From positions 157,316,199 to 157,380,198 of the forward strand of contig OX235279.1 in NCBI GenBank assembly GCA_944472155.2: DNA of 64,000 nt. Direction: 5' to 3'. Each line of letters starts with the position of its first letter. Position 1 is the first letter of the stretch. Below, piece after piece: positions 35,733 through 47,339 of this stretch. The DNA comes from Trichobilharzia szidati. Lineage: Eukaryota; Platyhelminthes; Trematoda; Strigeidida; Schistosomatidae. The translations under genes were made by a program, and so were the position numbers. The notes under the pieces are model-generated. The model was not told the origin of the DNA and ran no database searches. It saw nothing but the letters and a program-made list of their open reading frames with translations.

Positions 35733-38583
35733 GTAGGGGTGAGGTTGCAACCTTTATTCGGTCCCAGTGATTGGTTTCAAACAGTGTATGCTTCAAATTC
35801 TCTAGTGACTTTATTGATTGTATTACAGTCGAATGTTGCCGCAAACACTTATCCAGGTATTAAGACATTTTTATCTCAAACATTTACATCACCCCTGGCT
35901 GTCCCCTCTCTGCTCCATCTGATTTTGCAGGTAAATTTATCGTTTTTGCTGTCGCTTATCTTGAGAACTATTTATCAATAGTCACTGGAGACTTCAACTC
36001 CTGCGACTGTTCTTTCCTTGAATCACTTGGTCATGTAAACGTTGTCAATTTTACTACTCGACCTGATGAAATACTTGATTTGGTGCTTACCAATGACGCT
36101 GGAATATATAAAGCACGCAGACGTGCTCCAATACTGAATTCTGATCGTTGCATTATTCAAGTGATGCCTAAAACATATGACAAGTTGCACACAAGTATCT
36201 TTTCTCACCGTTCCAAGAAAACGCAACAGAGATGCTACTCACAGGACATTATACATAGACTTAGATGCATGCTGAATAGCACCAGCTGAGCATACACTGG
36301 ATGATACAATCACCAATATAACGGATTATCTTAAATTCTGTCTAGACGTATGTTGCCCCCAACAGACACTATTCAAAAGACTTGACTGTTTCTCTTCTCA
36401 TCATCTCAAAACGCTAGGTAGAGAAAAAGAACGGCGATACGAGTCTAAAGATAAATCTCGTCTTAAAAGGATCAACATCTCGATTAAACCTGAAATGCCA
36501 AGTCTGAACATTATTTATAACCAAAGACTTTTACCAAGTAAAACTCCCTCAAACATGTGGAAACGTTTCAATGAAATTACTGGCAGTGGTAAGCAAGGCA
36601 TTATTGTTCCCTCTGTAAATGCTCTTAACAAATCTTTCATACGCTCTCCTACTGACACTTTCATTCCTAATGCTACCAATCATAAGGTTAATGACTTTCA
36701 TGGTTTTAACACTCTTTACGTTCTCAAATCTCTAAAACTTTCCCAAACCTTTGGTCCTGATGGTGTACCTGTTGTTGTCCTCAGAAGAGATGTGGATGCC
36801 TCCTCTTACAAACAATTTCAATGCCTCCTTTTCCAGTAATTTTGTACCTCCGGCATGGAAAGACATTAAAATTATGCCGGCACGCAGATCATGTTTTGCT
36901 ATTAATGTTAAATTTAGACCTATTACAGTTGCCTCTCCTTTTTTGGAATTAATGGATAAATTACTTTTACCCAACCTTGAACCCTTCTTAAAAAGTTTTA
37001 ACAACGCGAAACAGTTTGCTTATAAACAGGACAGGAGTGTTTTAGATGTTGCTGCTATCTTATATCAAATATATCTGACGTACCCTCCTTGTATACGCAT
37101 CTGTTTTTGACTTTTTTACTGAAGCTGGTTTTCCCTCCAGGTGCTGCTCTTTCCTCTTCTGTTTTTCCTTCCTTTTTACATGACTTGTCTCTTTAGGAAG
37201 AAAACAACTCCGTTAAACACACTGATGACGTGAATGTCTCACTGCCAGTTGGGTCTCGATCCAACTGTTCCAAACTGAAGAGCTTTCTCTAGGATATCAG
37301 CCAGTGGTCTGAGCTAAATGTTCTTAGCTTAAATACCTCTAAATGTCAAACTATCAACTTCACCTCTACGCATAAAAGTGATCTGCACGAACTGGTCTGT
37401 TCACAAAATGTTTGTAGGATACAGGCCACTGAAGACGAAACTAAGTCAAGCATTAAATGTCCTGGAATAGTTCTTTCCTCTGATCTTTCTTCGTCATCCC
37501 ATATCTTGTCGATCTCTAAGAAAATGTTCCATCTAACCTACTACTCTAAGAAGTTAAGACAATTAGGAATCACTCAACCCCTACTTTTACAATTCGTTAA
37601 CTTTTCATCTTACCTATTGTACTTGATTGCTCCCCATTAGTCTTTCCTGGAATACTCAAAAAGGACTATTTGAATAAAGCAAGAACAAAAGTTGTTTGTG
37701 CAGTCAAATTCTTTTTTAGAAGATCTCTCAGTACATTTGTGATGCGTTTTTCAGTTGCATCTGTCTTGTCTTTCTGGCAGTCGTCGACTTTAAACCTCAG
37801 TGGGTCATTCAGCAGAGTCGACGACTGCCAGAAAGACAAGACAGATGCAACTGAAAAACGCATCACAAATGTACTGAGAGATCTTCTAAAAAAGAATTTG
37901 ACTGCACAAACCACTTTTGTTCTTGCTTTATTCAAATTCATCAAGGGGAATAAATGCAAAAAGGACTATGTTAGATTGTGCAGGGTATTGACGGTTTTCA
38001 GTAGGGCAAGTGGTGTGCCACTTAGTCAGCTCATTGCTACTGAAGACGACAGACACCTGAAGTCATTCGAGAAATTGGCTAAATCCATATTGTCTGACTC
38101 TCAACGCCTCCTCCATTCTCAACTCTTCCCTTGCATCTCATCATGTAAAAGTAGAGGTCATTACAAAAGATTGATATGCTCGTAGAAAAGCTCAACAATA
38201 CCCTATTCGGCCTGCATCCTATGTGATGATGGATATAGTTTTAGGCGCGAAACCTACGAATTACTATTTTTTCACTGAATTAATGTTTCTCTCATTCTCT
38301 CCTATTTGTAATCGATGGTGACACTGTTTCAATTATATTAAAATTTCAGCTACTAACACTATTATCATTATTTCACACTTTTAATACATTTTTGACTTTA
38401 TCGTCACTGCGAATACCAAAAGCTGCTATTATTGATCCTGGTTACCTGTATCATGTATAATTTTTTTCATTTTTGCTGTTATTGATTAAATTTGATGCTG
38501 TATTGCATCAAATGCATAGAATTCCATAATGTGTCACAAGTACTGTTTTGGAATAAATCGAATTACTATTATTAATTAAATTA
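35733..38583 (+). mobile_element. CR1-like LINE in right arm, copy 2, with fold-back insert
   Basis: Same LINE as 13830-16380, with a 300-bp interruption at 37657-37969 inside the C-terminal coding block. The insert happens to keep the downstream frame open, giving a 171-codon frame (37670-38185) made of insert plus LINE tail. It is a mosaic and not evidence for a gene. Confidence 0.8.
37670..37956. mobile_element. Fold-back (inverted-repeat) insertion with 13-bp target duplication
   Basis: Two 120-bp arms (37670-37789 and 37816-37935) are reverse complements with one mismatch, around a 26-bp centre. The right arm is followed by 21 bp (37936-37956) not repeated on the left. The 13-bp target caaaaaggactat stands on both sides (37657-37669 and 37957-37969), and the uninterrupted site exists once in copy 1 and in all other arms. 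It is therefore a recent, clean insertion. The right half is open (TDATEKRITNVL, FVLALFKFIKG), suggesting it derives from a coding or retroelement fragment copied in both orientations. Class unknown: fold-back transposon, or twin-primed or snap-back retro-insertion. Confidence 0.85.
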
Positions 38584-39263
38584 AATAAATCCCTCCAAAT
38601 TTCTCCCTTTCAATTTATTGGTGTTTCTTCTTCTGCTGCTTGTTGTTGTTATTGTTATTTAAGTACCTTCATCACCTCTCTCTTCCCCCTGTGTGCACTT
38701 GAATCCCGTCTTCGCCAACTCTTCTACACACACACTTGTTGCTTTCCACCTGTAGGTGTTCGAGTCACATTTGTGTCACATCAGACATAAATTATCCGCG
38801 ATGTCCAGGTGACTCAGTGCCTTCTAGTCAGTCCAAGGTGTGCCGCTCTTCTCGCTCCCCACTCACGCTCTCCCACATCATCCAGTCCACCACAATCACG
38901 AATATCATTCATCATGTTAGTTACTTAGTAGTCAGTCTAGTCTTACTCCTATCTTCACTTCGAAGGCTGCTTCACTCAGTCTGTTCGACTCGTCGTTCGG
39001 GTGCTAAGAAGCAATGGCTCGAGACTATTGGTGATATGGCTAAAACTCCTTCTGCATGGCTCAGATGCATTCACTCCTTGTCATCTCCCCTACATCCATT
39101 AAACCGTCATCTTTCTCCATCTCACTATTCCTTCTCTCGCACAGTACATTTCTGCTTATTTCAGTTCTCTTCAATCTGGCATTTCGCTTTCTTTTGTCTA
39201 CCTTTATGGGCTACATGGAGTGGTAAAATAAGAACGACTGCATATCTGTGAGGAGTTCTATGT
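38584..39263 (+). mobile_element. RTE-like LINE tail, copy 2
   Basis: Same as 16381-17060; WLETIGDMAK block near 39010-39045. Confidence 0.6.
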
Positions 39264-39754
39264 GGAATGCACGTCTAATAATACGTCCCTATAAACATTG
39301 CCTTTGAAGTACCTAATATACTAGTGGTATCCAATGTAGTTGTATTAGGGTTTGACTTCCCGATAAGGTATCAGAATAGTCCACCACTCAGTAAGCCGTC
39401 CTATTGACAACTCGATGAAACTTCATCTTTCGGCTTGTGTCAGGACTTGGTGCTATTTTTCAAGATTGCTCCTCCCCAGCGTAGAAATCATGTAAACCTG
39501 CGATCCGGTGGTGTTTGTATTAATACGTTGATCTCTGAGTAGATGTTATCTTAGGATGTCAGTTCCGATGTCACACAAGCACACATGCAACAGCTTTCTT
39601 ACTAGCCTAACAACTGACTGAGAGAGAAAGACGGATAGAAAGTCAGTCGGTATCGTAGGAAAAATAAGAATTCTTTGTATGAAATTTAAATTATGGCTGC
39701 TTGAATACGAATCCGTAAACCAGACAGTCACATACGGCACTGCTTTAAGGATAA

Positions 39755-39775
39755 GCGACAGTAGTCAAAGCACGA
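39755..39775. other. Empty site of the copy-1 SINE
   Basis: The sequence reads ataagcgacagtagtcaaag where copy 1 has ataagcg, 196 bp of SINE, then tagtcaaag. Four bases (acag) are present only here. This shows the pre-insertion state, or a state very close to it. Confidence 0.85.
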
Positions 39776-42700
39776 ATTTATTCTAAGCAAAAGAATCCAC
39801 TATCTCTTGGAACAGTATAGACTTCAGTGTTGGAATTTACGGAAAAAAACCTCAGTCAGTGGCTAGACATTTCACAGAATACTGATAAGAAGAAATAAAT
39901 GGCATCTACAATACCAATCCTTATTTTTTTTTTCATCTGAAATTATTTATTTTATAATTCTCGATGACATAGACAGCCCATAGCAGCAACACCATAAGTT
40001 GCACCACACTCTTAAAAATCGATACTCCCTAGTGATTAATTTTCATTACGTTTCTTGATGTTAGAACTCAGGAATATCATTGATGATAGTAGGCAGTCAC
40101 TTCAAAAGCTTTGCTGAGCATTCTTTTGTGAATCAACTGTCATTTCACATCTCCATGCAGCTATTCAATTATATTTGTAAAGATTTGAAGTAGTCCATAG
40201 TGTTCGGTAGTACACTCAATAATAGACTGCTATACGTTTCAGCAAATATAAATATCAATGCACAGATTTCAAGGATAACTTAATCAGAAAAGAAAATTTT
40301 CTTCGTTGATGATTGGTCTCCTATTGTCTTCATGAATCACTACGTATTCGTCATCTATCAAATTTTAAACAACGATGCCTGTTTCTAAGTACACAGTCAC
40401 ATTCACAAATCCTAATAGATAATTATCCAACCATGCATACAATTTCAGTAGTCGATGAGTCTTCCTTCAAGTCTATATTGTTATTCTTACTCAATTATCA
40501 TGGTTAGACTATCATACACCAGACTGCGAGTAACACATTTATTGTGTGAGCCTTACGATACCACCCAGTTGTTCAGGTTGAAGTAGGTGTAGACCAGATT
40601 GGAACCGGGTACGAAATGGCTGAAAGTCGCGTATTTAAACCAAAGAGCGCAACATCTACACTCCCCGTTAAGTAGAACATCAGCGACTGAGAGAATAATG
40701 AAACACTTCCTCCTCTCACTCTCAACTTAACACTGTTGTAACTGAATTCACAATGTTGAAGAAGAAAACCGGTAGGGATATTTAAGAGCCTAGCTGTCAG
40801 TGATTGGAGATATCTGAGTTTTAACACACTGCTTAAGTGGTGTGGTTTAGTAAACAATATTGAGGTAGCGAGCCGTAGAGTGTTGTGTGGAAAGGAGGGG
40901 AAGCCAGAAACCGAAGTTTTCAAGCGGAATATTTATTAAGATAGCTAGAACAACAAGTGATTCGCGTTTCGAGTCACAAATCTCACGATTATCAGTCAAG
41001 AGTAATGTAGGATTAGGTTGGAGAAAAGAGATATATCCCTGGATAAAGTGAAACCCGAAATAAGACCGTGTCATCTTTGGTAATTGGTCTTGGCCAGACA
41101 GCCAACCTCGTGTGCAGGCGAAGAGTGCCTTGAGATATCTCCAAACTGCTGGTGATACGACTGAATTAAAAGCTTCCTCAATAGCGAATATGCATTCCCT
41201 CTTTGTGCGATTACACAGATCCATAAAAGCCTCCCTTTCTCCATGTCAATATCACTTCTCCCAAACATTTACGGTCATTGTAGTAGTTTGAATATCTTTC
41301 CCCTACATTTGTGTGCTATATGCAGTGTATCAACTTGAACTGTTGCACCACTTCTGTGGAAACTTCCATGTTGAAACCTGGTCAGTGAGGATATTCAGCA
41401 TCTAGATTACAAAAATTAGTGATTATATTGACGCCAGTGTACACGATCTTTAGTCATTGCGCCACTAGTCTTCACAAATATTCATTCTTAATGTTCAAGC
41501 CAGCAAGCTTGCATCTTTCTACATGTCTCCAGACAACAGTAACAGACAAAGTACCTGAAGTCTTCTCAGGTTTGCTGAAGCTATAGCAATAAAACGACTG
41601 AAGCCTGACTTATGTGTACAAAAAGAATTCGTTGTTGGACTTCAATTACCCTGGTAACTCACTTCTTATTAGCTCTTTGTTTTCTAATTTGCTTAACTTA
41701 TCTTTCCACTCCCTCCCCCCTATATTTTTCGCTTGACTCTCTAAAGAGATAATCTTTTCCTTGATCTTCTGAGTTCCACTCACTGTATTACATCATCAAC
41801 TTCTCATCTGACCTCATGTGCACCGAAATTTTGATCTCTTATCTAATTACGTAACTATCACTAATTTTCTTCTGCTACCACCCTAACAACACAACTGTTA
41901 ATCTATTTTTTTTCAAGAAACTTCTCTCTAACAAGATATATATATGTCGTAACACTTTAAACACCTTGTGAATTGCAACGCCTTATTTCACTATGACGCT
42001 CTGACAATGTGCTTGCTAATGGGCAAAAGTTTGTTAAAATTGTACATTTTTTATTTTATTAAAGAATTCGGGTTGTACACAGTTGATGAGAACCAACGGA
42101 ACAAAATGGATCCAGATTATTCTGCGCCAATGTTTCTTCTTTTTTTGTTCAAATTTATAAAAGCAAATCATTGTCTAAAAAGGATCTATGTTGAAAATAC
42201 AGTCACTTCCCTTCATGTTTTTGCTTGTGGTTACGATTCTTCGTCATAACTGATAACGTTTCGAGTCATTAGTTCGAAACAGCTCTCAGACATCACTAAG
42301 AGACTAATGTTGAACCAGTACATGCTAGTGTGAGACAAGCATTTATCACGTGATGCGACATCATGTAATATGAACTCCACTGTCTACAAAGTAGGTCACA
42401 GACACTCTGGGATGAAATTCGTAGTACCTGTTGTTTCAAGGTAATAACATTTCCTGAAAGGTGATCTCCTACCTCGACCAGAATTAATTACATAATAATA
42501 ATATTACTAGATGAATGCTATTCTACGGACACTCAGAGTAGTTGTCCATGCTCACCTTACAGAGCCCAGATTTCTCAGGAGTAGAGTAGGACTACTAACT
42601 CGGATTCCTTGAGAACCAACCCTTTACAGGAAGAGATGACGTATGTTGTACTTGCTTTCAATATAAGGCTAGAGTTGTCCTCCGTCACATTCCATTCTAC

Positions 42701-43120
42701 ACCAGTCACACAACTTCATGGGTACACAGACATATCCATTACTACTGGCCGTCCACTTGTGGAAGTGAGAACGTGTACAGGCCTCTGCCGGTTGTGCACC
42801 GATAATTTAAATACACTTACATAATCGTCAACTGATTATATGCGACTTCCGAAACTACTGTGTGTCATCGCACACACTAAGACTACATATCCTCTACACC
42901 GTGCTGGATGTCCGTTCCCACAACAAGTTTGGTGTCATAATTGGGACTCGTTTCGACCGATACGGTAACTAATTTGGGAGACCAAGTATTTCCTTATCAT
43001 CTGATCCACTCATGATACAACGTACCATTGACTAGAAGAAACACAATTGGGTTTCTGTAATGTATCTACGCAGATGTATTTCTCTACTTCCATCCCGCCA
43101 TATGACCTCATCAACTACTC
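39776..43120. other. Copy-2 non-coding stretch (as 17751-21110)
   Basis: Includes the possible LINE linker frames at 40573-41224 (minus) and the recurrent FKFIKA motif at about 42142-42186. No gene is recognised. Confidence 0.35.
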
Positions 43121-43123
43121 ATC

Positions 43124-43389
43124 TTGTCCCACATCGCTCGTCAGTTGACACTGTCAAAAAAGTCACTCCTGATACATAACTTCAAATACTTACAAACTCT
43201 GCAGACCAAACCTTTCCACACACAATTAGACAAAATAATGCATTCTACACAATACCCCGCAGTGACTCTGACTTAAGTCAACTGCATAGGTCAGTCACAC
43301 TAGTAGATCACGGGGAGTCAGTCAGATTATCAGAACATAAGGATTTAGCTAAGTGTAGAACGACGACTGACTGGACCCCAAAAAGTTGA
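43124..43389 (+). mobile_element. Possible Penelope-like GIY-YIG remnant, copy 2
   Basis: Same as 21114-21395 but with 16 bp deleted between two ACTC repeats near 43197. Confidence 0.4.
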
Positions 43390-43725
43390 CTAGTTTAGAG
43401 GAAACAACAACAACCACACAATAGACTGTGGGACAGATCTACACTTGTAAACAGTAATATAAGTAGGCGAAGAGGAAGGTCGGTCACTCAATCTTTCTTC
43501 ACCGAATCTACACAGACGAAATACTTGAGATAGGAATGACACGACGTCAATACCACGCATACGGAAAATATTACTACCAACAATAGCAATGAAAGGATTA
43601 CGAATAATGGGATCACATTATAAACGAAGTTTGGAAGTTATGTGAATCAGTGACTGAGTACTGCCTTGACATGATGATTATGAGAAGCAATGAATTGTGC
43701 TAGAAACACATCGCGGATTAAATTC

Positions 43726-43794
43726 ATTTTGATAAAGTCTCTCAGTGTTATACAGTAAATATTATTGTATAACACTATGAGATTTTATCAAAAT
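43726..43794. repeat. 30-bp inverted repeat 3' of SPCS2, copy 2
   Basis: Same hairpin as 21732-21800, here downstream of the intact SPCS2 gene. Confidence 0.7.
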
Positions 43795-44125
43795 AAAGTT
43801 TGCCCGTATTGCAACCAAGACTAGTGATCCAAGACAAAAATGTACACTTTATATTGGCATCCCAGATACGCCATTTAACCACTAATCTGAAAGCAAATAT
43901 GGCATTTGTATGATGTTTACAATGGATAAAAACACATTTTTTGTCACCAAAGTATCTTTTACCTATTGAATATAACAAATACAAAAATTGAATTTACGCA
44001 GGAACAATTTTTTTCAGGTTATCGAAACAAAAAACCAACCTTTGTTACAACTGTTTCTTTTATGTGAGAAAAATATATTGGAATAATGTACAAACCATTC
44101 AAATTCTTGAAGATTATTATCATTA

Positions 44126-44783
44126 TTATTGAGACTTTTTGTCCCCATAGAGATCTGATACTAGGTGTTGCAGGAATTCATTATATCGATCCCTTTGTAA
44201 CTCTCCCCTTACGTTAAAAAATTCAGCAGCAGACTTTTCTATGGTAGACATTTTCACCTTCTTGCTTATACCGTCACGCACTTTTAGGCTAAAATGGTAT
44301 GTAGGATCGTATCTGCAAATAGAGTTAGCATTTAGGGAAAATATGGAGATTTGAATTACTTATTCATATAAGAGCATACTGTCCATGTATCAGCAGGATC
44401 AACTCCAGTTTTATCCTCTTTTAATCCAGTGAAGAAAACATTCTTTTCCACATACATTACATACAGTGTTATTATTGCAGACATTATAAAGTAAAGAGAA
44501 ATACAAACTATCAGAACTGTTCGAGACCGTGGATGCGGGTATATATAGTCAAATAAAACACCAAAACCAGCTATCAGAACAGATATTGTACATAGAAATA
44601 ATCGTCCATCAAATAGTCGGTGCGTTTCAACTAGGCCAAGTTTCTTCATGAACAACTATGAGATACTATTTAGAAAATGAGAACTGACATTCTTACCTCT
44701 TTAGCAGCATCATCAAGAGCTAATTTCAAAGAACCGACATCCCACTTGTTAATCACTACTTCTTTTGGAGTCTCGCCCGACAT
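44126..44783 (-). CDS. SPCS2: Signal peptidase complex subunit 2 (SPC25 homologue), complete, 3 exons
   Basis: Exon 1 is 44783-44697 (starts MSGETPKEVVINKWDVGS, ends AAAGAG|GTAAGA). Exon 2 is 44655-44360 (after CTCATAG, ending AATAA|GTAATT). Exon 3 is 44312-44126 (after TTTGCAG, ending TAA). The joined frame is 189 codons. SPCS2 is a non-catalytic subunit of the ER signal peptidase complex; in other species it contacts the translocon. The N-terminal KWD block fits the family. LFDGRLFLCTISVLIAGFG and a second hydrophobic stretch (VLIVCISLYFIMSAIITLYV) make the two expected membrane spans, flanking a YPHP turn. A DPADTW block and a C-terminal cytosolic part follow. Length is close to the usual 190-225 aa. 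Start chosen as the first ATG in frame with the KWD block. Confidence 0.93.
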
Positions 44784-44996
44784 TTTGAATTATTGTCGTG
44801 ACGTTTAACACAATACGTGTGCACTTAGTACGTTCAAACAAACAGAAAACATCTGTTTTTTATAACATTCAGAAAACTTGAAGAACCTAGTTTTACTCTT
44901 AGCAAATACAAAATTATTTGTTCAAACATGGTTTCATCGCCCTTTTGTATTTTATTTGTCTGTGATTTGTACAGTGGCAGTGATATACCAGTGCCG

Positions 44997-45099
44997 TTAA
45001 GGCTTGCGAATTTTTTTAACAAGCCGTCCTCCAGTCAGAACTGCTAACATTCCAGAGGAAGCGATAACAGTTAGCGGTGTAGTCCAGGTAGTCAATGGA
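44997..45099 (-). CDS. Possible terminal exon of an unidentified upstream gene
   Basis: On minus, a pyrimidine-rich tract leads to CGCTCAG|TCCATTG. The frame in phase 1 then runs 33 codons to TAA. It encodes a short hydrophobic segment (LTVIASSGMLAVLTGG) followed by basic residues RLVKKIRKP. AATAAA on the minus strand lies about 40 bp after the stop (near 44950-44955), consistent with a gene 3' end. SPCS2 begins only about 170 bp further on in the same direction. Earlier exons were not found; the next 2 kb upstream is LINE. It could be a chance frame. The ORF at 45022-44834 in another frame is rejected. Confidence 0.35.
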
Positions 45100-45289
45100 C
45101 TGAGCGAATGGACAGTAGTATAAGAGGAATAGGTGTAAGACTAGTAAGATAGAGAGAATGCTCAGAAAAGTAATAATAAAACGAATGATAAGTTAACCTA
45201 GGTAATGGTAATACAGTGTCCGAAAACCAGCTTCGCTCTCTTACACATACACGTAATCTAATGTCCTTGCACTAAGGTCTGGCCTTCTC

Positions 45290-47010
45290 CTGCAGCTGTC
45301 AAATGTTGGAGCGGACGCCATGCCACAGGGCAGTGGTAGTGAACCCTAAAGGGAAAGACATTAACTCCTCATTTTTCTGCTACCCCTTGATTGGCATTTC
45401 TGTTGGGGATACCTTGATGGATGCCAAAGCGTTTATCGGATCAGACGCTTTATGTTGTGCACTACTTTGTGTAAGATAATATTCTGCAATGGCTTAGGAT
45501 TTACATATTCAGCCGTGATAATTGGTCATACGTTTTCCGCGGTATATATCGCCAAGTTGGTTAGGCTCTCCACTAGATTAGTCAAACCTCCGATGTTTCC
45601 TACGGCCCACCACAGACACGTCATCTAAGTATAAATTTATGAGGAGCTTAAGTTGCTTGGGATACCGTTTATGACCGTTACAAAGGGGGTGGATTCAGAA
45701 TTTCTCCTTGCAATACTCCACTAATCACCTTTCCCCACGAAAAGCACAGTCTGTTCAGAAGTGCACCCTTCTGATCACCAGGTACACATACTCCTTGGCT
45801 AGTGGTTTCCTCTAGAGACTTAATCGGCACAGATTTTTAGGGCTGGTATGAAATTTCTTGACTTGGTTTGCCTGGAATTTCTCCCCGTCCCTCGAACCCT
45901 TGTAATACATTGACTTCTAGTAGCAGTGCATATCCGCTACGAGTATGGAGTACTTATGGGGTGACAATCTAACTGGGATAGTTTGTCGTCTGATCCCGTC
46001 TTAATAGTAGAATACAGCAGCTCTCTCTGGAGAGCTTCTCTGTAGACAATATTGACGTGGACACTAAGTGGTGACGTATTGAAGTCATCAGGGATAATGA
46101 TCTGGTTGTATCCCATTGTTGAGACCCTAAGGACTGCATAAGTCATTCGTTGTTTGTTTTTCTCCCGCCATATTAGCGATCAGTAAACACCTCTGATCGT
46201 GAATCTGGAACTATCTTCAGTATTACAACACCCGGCTGACTCCAGAAGTTCAGTTAGCCGTTGCTGGGTCTGAGTGTGAGCTGCTGTTTGCGTACACTGC
46301 AAGTTTTTTTCCCCTGCTGCCCCTCTGTCCTTTCGCTATATTTTGTCCCAGCTATGGTTTATATGCAGCTTTCAAGATAGTGTTCAGGAAAAAATAGATT
46401 ATTATTACGACTACGTCTTTATCAGAATGACTTCTGATAGTGACAGTTGTGACCACACAGTCCTGAACTTGGTCATTTTTCGTCTCAGGCCCCTGACGCT
46501 GTTACAAAGGCATCTGGCGGTTACTCCCACCGGGTTCAGTGGTCATGGTATCTCGTCCCATCGAGTATAATGTTTTGCATGTCCGCCAGTCGAGCTGAGA
46601 CCGAACTTTTTTCGTCCTTTTCAGCAAATTGCTTATCGTTCCGAACAACCTGCAGTCGCTCTACAATCATACAGGATGTGAACTGTGGCGTCACCTTTCT
46701 CTATTATTGATACATAGCCTGAGGGTTACCCCCAAATCATCCTATGCTGCTGCTCATGTTGTCCTTGGCTGTGCACCATGTTCATAGAACCTCATCGAGA
46801 GTGTCTGGTCCACCATGTTTTCAAGCCGTGAGTCATGGTGTAACGAACGTGAATAGGCATTATTGTGCGACGTATCCTGCAGACGCCGGCTACCCCAAAT
46901 CCACTCAATTCCAGTCGTGCAGATGACACTGCTACTGTTGCAGACCCCGCAAGTACTTCTCCCCGTATCGCCGACTACTGGTTTTGAGGGACCGTTTATG
47001 AACACATAAG
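45290..47010 (-). mobile_element. CR1/Jockey-like LINE, strongly degenerate (ORF1? - EN - RT)
   Basis: On minus from right to left, a cysteine-rich segment (STCGVCNSSSVICTTGIEW, about 46960-46900) may be an ORF1 zinc-finger remnant. An endonuclease-like LRVSTMGYNQIIIPDDFN lies near 46130-46070, with the D of GDFN kept but the G lost. RT text SGVLQGEILNPP-INGIPSNL follows near 45740-45650, then LDDVSVVGRR near 45625-45600. Many stops and frame changes. The order supports a single old LINE, but the ORF1 part is tentative. Confidence 0.6.
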
Positions 47011-47335
47011 CGTTTTTCCCATTTTCTTGAATGCACTCAATGATGAGGGACTCATTACGTGGCGTATTCCCATTTCATAACCTATATAATTCAGTATGTA
47101 TCTTGCCTATTCCAGGTCTGCAGTAAAAATCCTCACATCACTGTCTGCCAAAAGACCTTTATCATCCTTCCACCTGTTAATGCGAGACAGAACATTGGAT
47201 GCAACCACGGACTCTCTTAGTATGTCATTCTTCGTCCCCAAGTGTAGAAGGGCGGTGCCAATGGGTGGCACATTTTTGGTGCACTGTCTCTGTAAACTGT
47301 AACTGCTAAAAGTGTAGCAGCATTCAAATTTATTG
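47011..47335. other. No recognisable gene
   Basis: Short open frames only; possibly the leader of the LINE to the left. Confidence 0.3.
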
Positions 47336-47339
47336 ATAT

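Larger units (their letters stand above)
33623..38431. repeat. Palindrome right arm, copy 2 (interrupted by 300-bp insertion)
   Basis: Reverse complement of 28525-33033 except for the fold-back insert and its duplicated 13-bp target at 37657-37969. It shares copy-2 variants with its own left arm at 34457, 34295 and 38148. Confidence 0.95.
22311..44304. repeat. Tandem segmental duplication, copy 2 (about 22.0 kb)
   Basis: Second copy of 418-22310. Its left edge joins the SPCS2 exon remnant of copy 1 to RTE-like LINE sequence at GATC. Its right edge continues without interruption into the intact SPCS2 exon and intron (GATC at 44305-44308), so the right flank is ancestral. Differences from copy 1 are a 287-bp fold-back insertion with target-site duplication (37657-37969), no SINE at about 39759, a 16-bp deletion near 43197, and 8 bp retained near 28670. 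Confidence 0.95.

Noticed and set aside
37670..38185. 171-codon open frame over the fold-back insert
   Set aside because: It is a mosaic of the insert and a dead LINE C-terminus; the same insert reads open on both strands because it is an inverted repeat.
44834..45022. 62-codon minus-strand ORF upstream of SPCS2
   Set aside because: It conflicts in frame with the better supported terminal exon and has no family resemblance.
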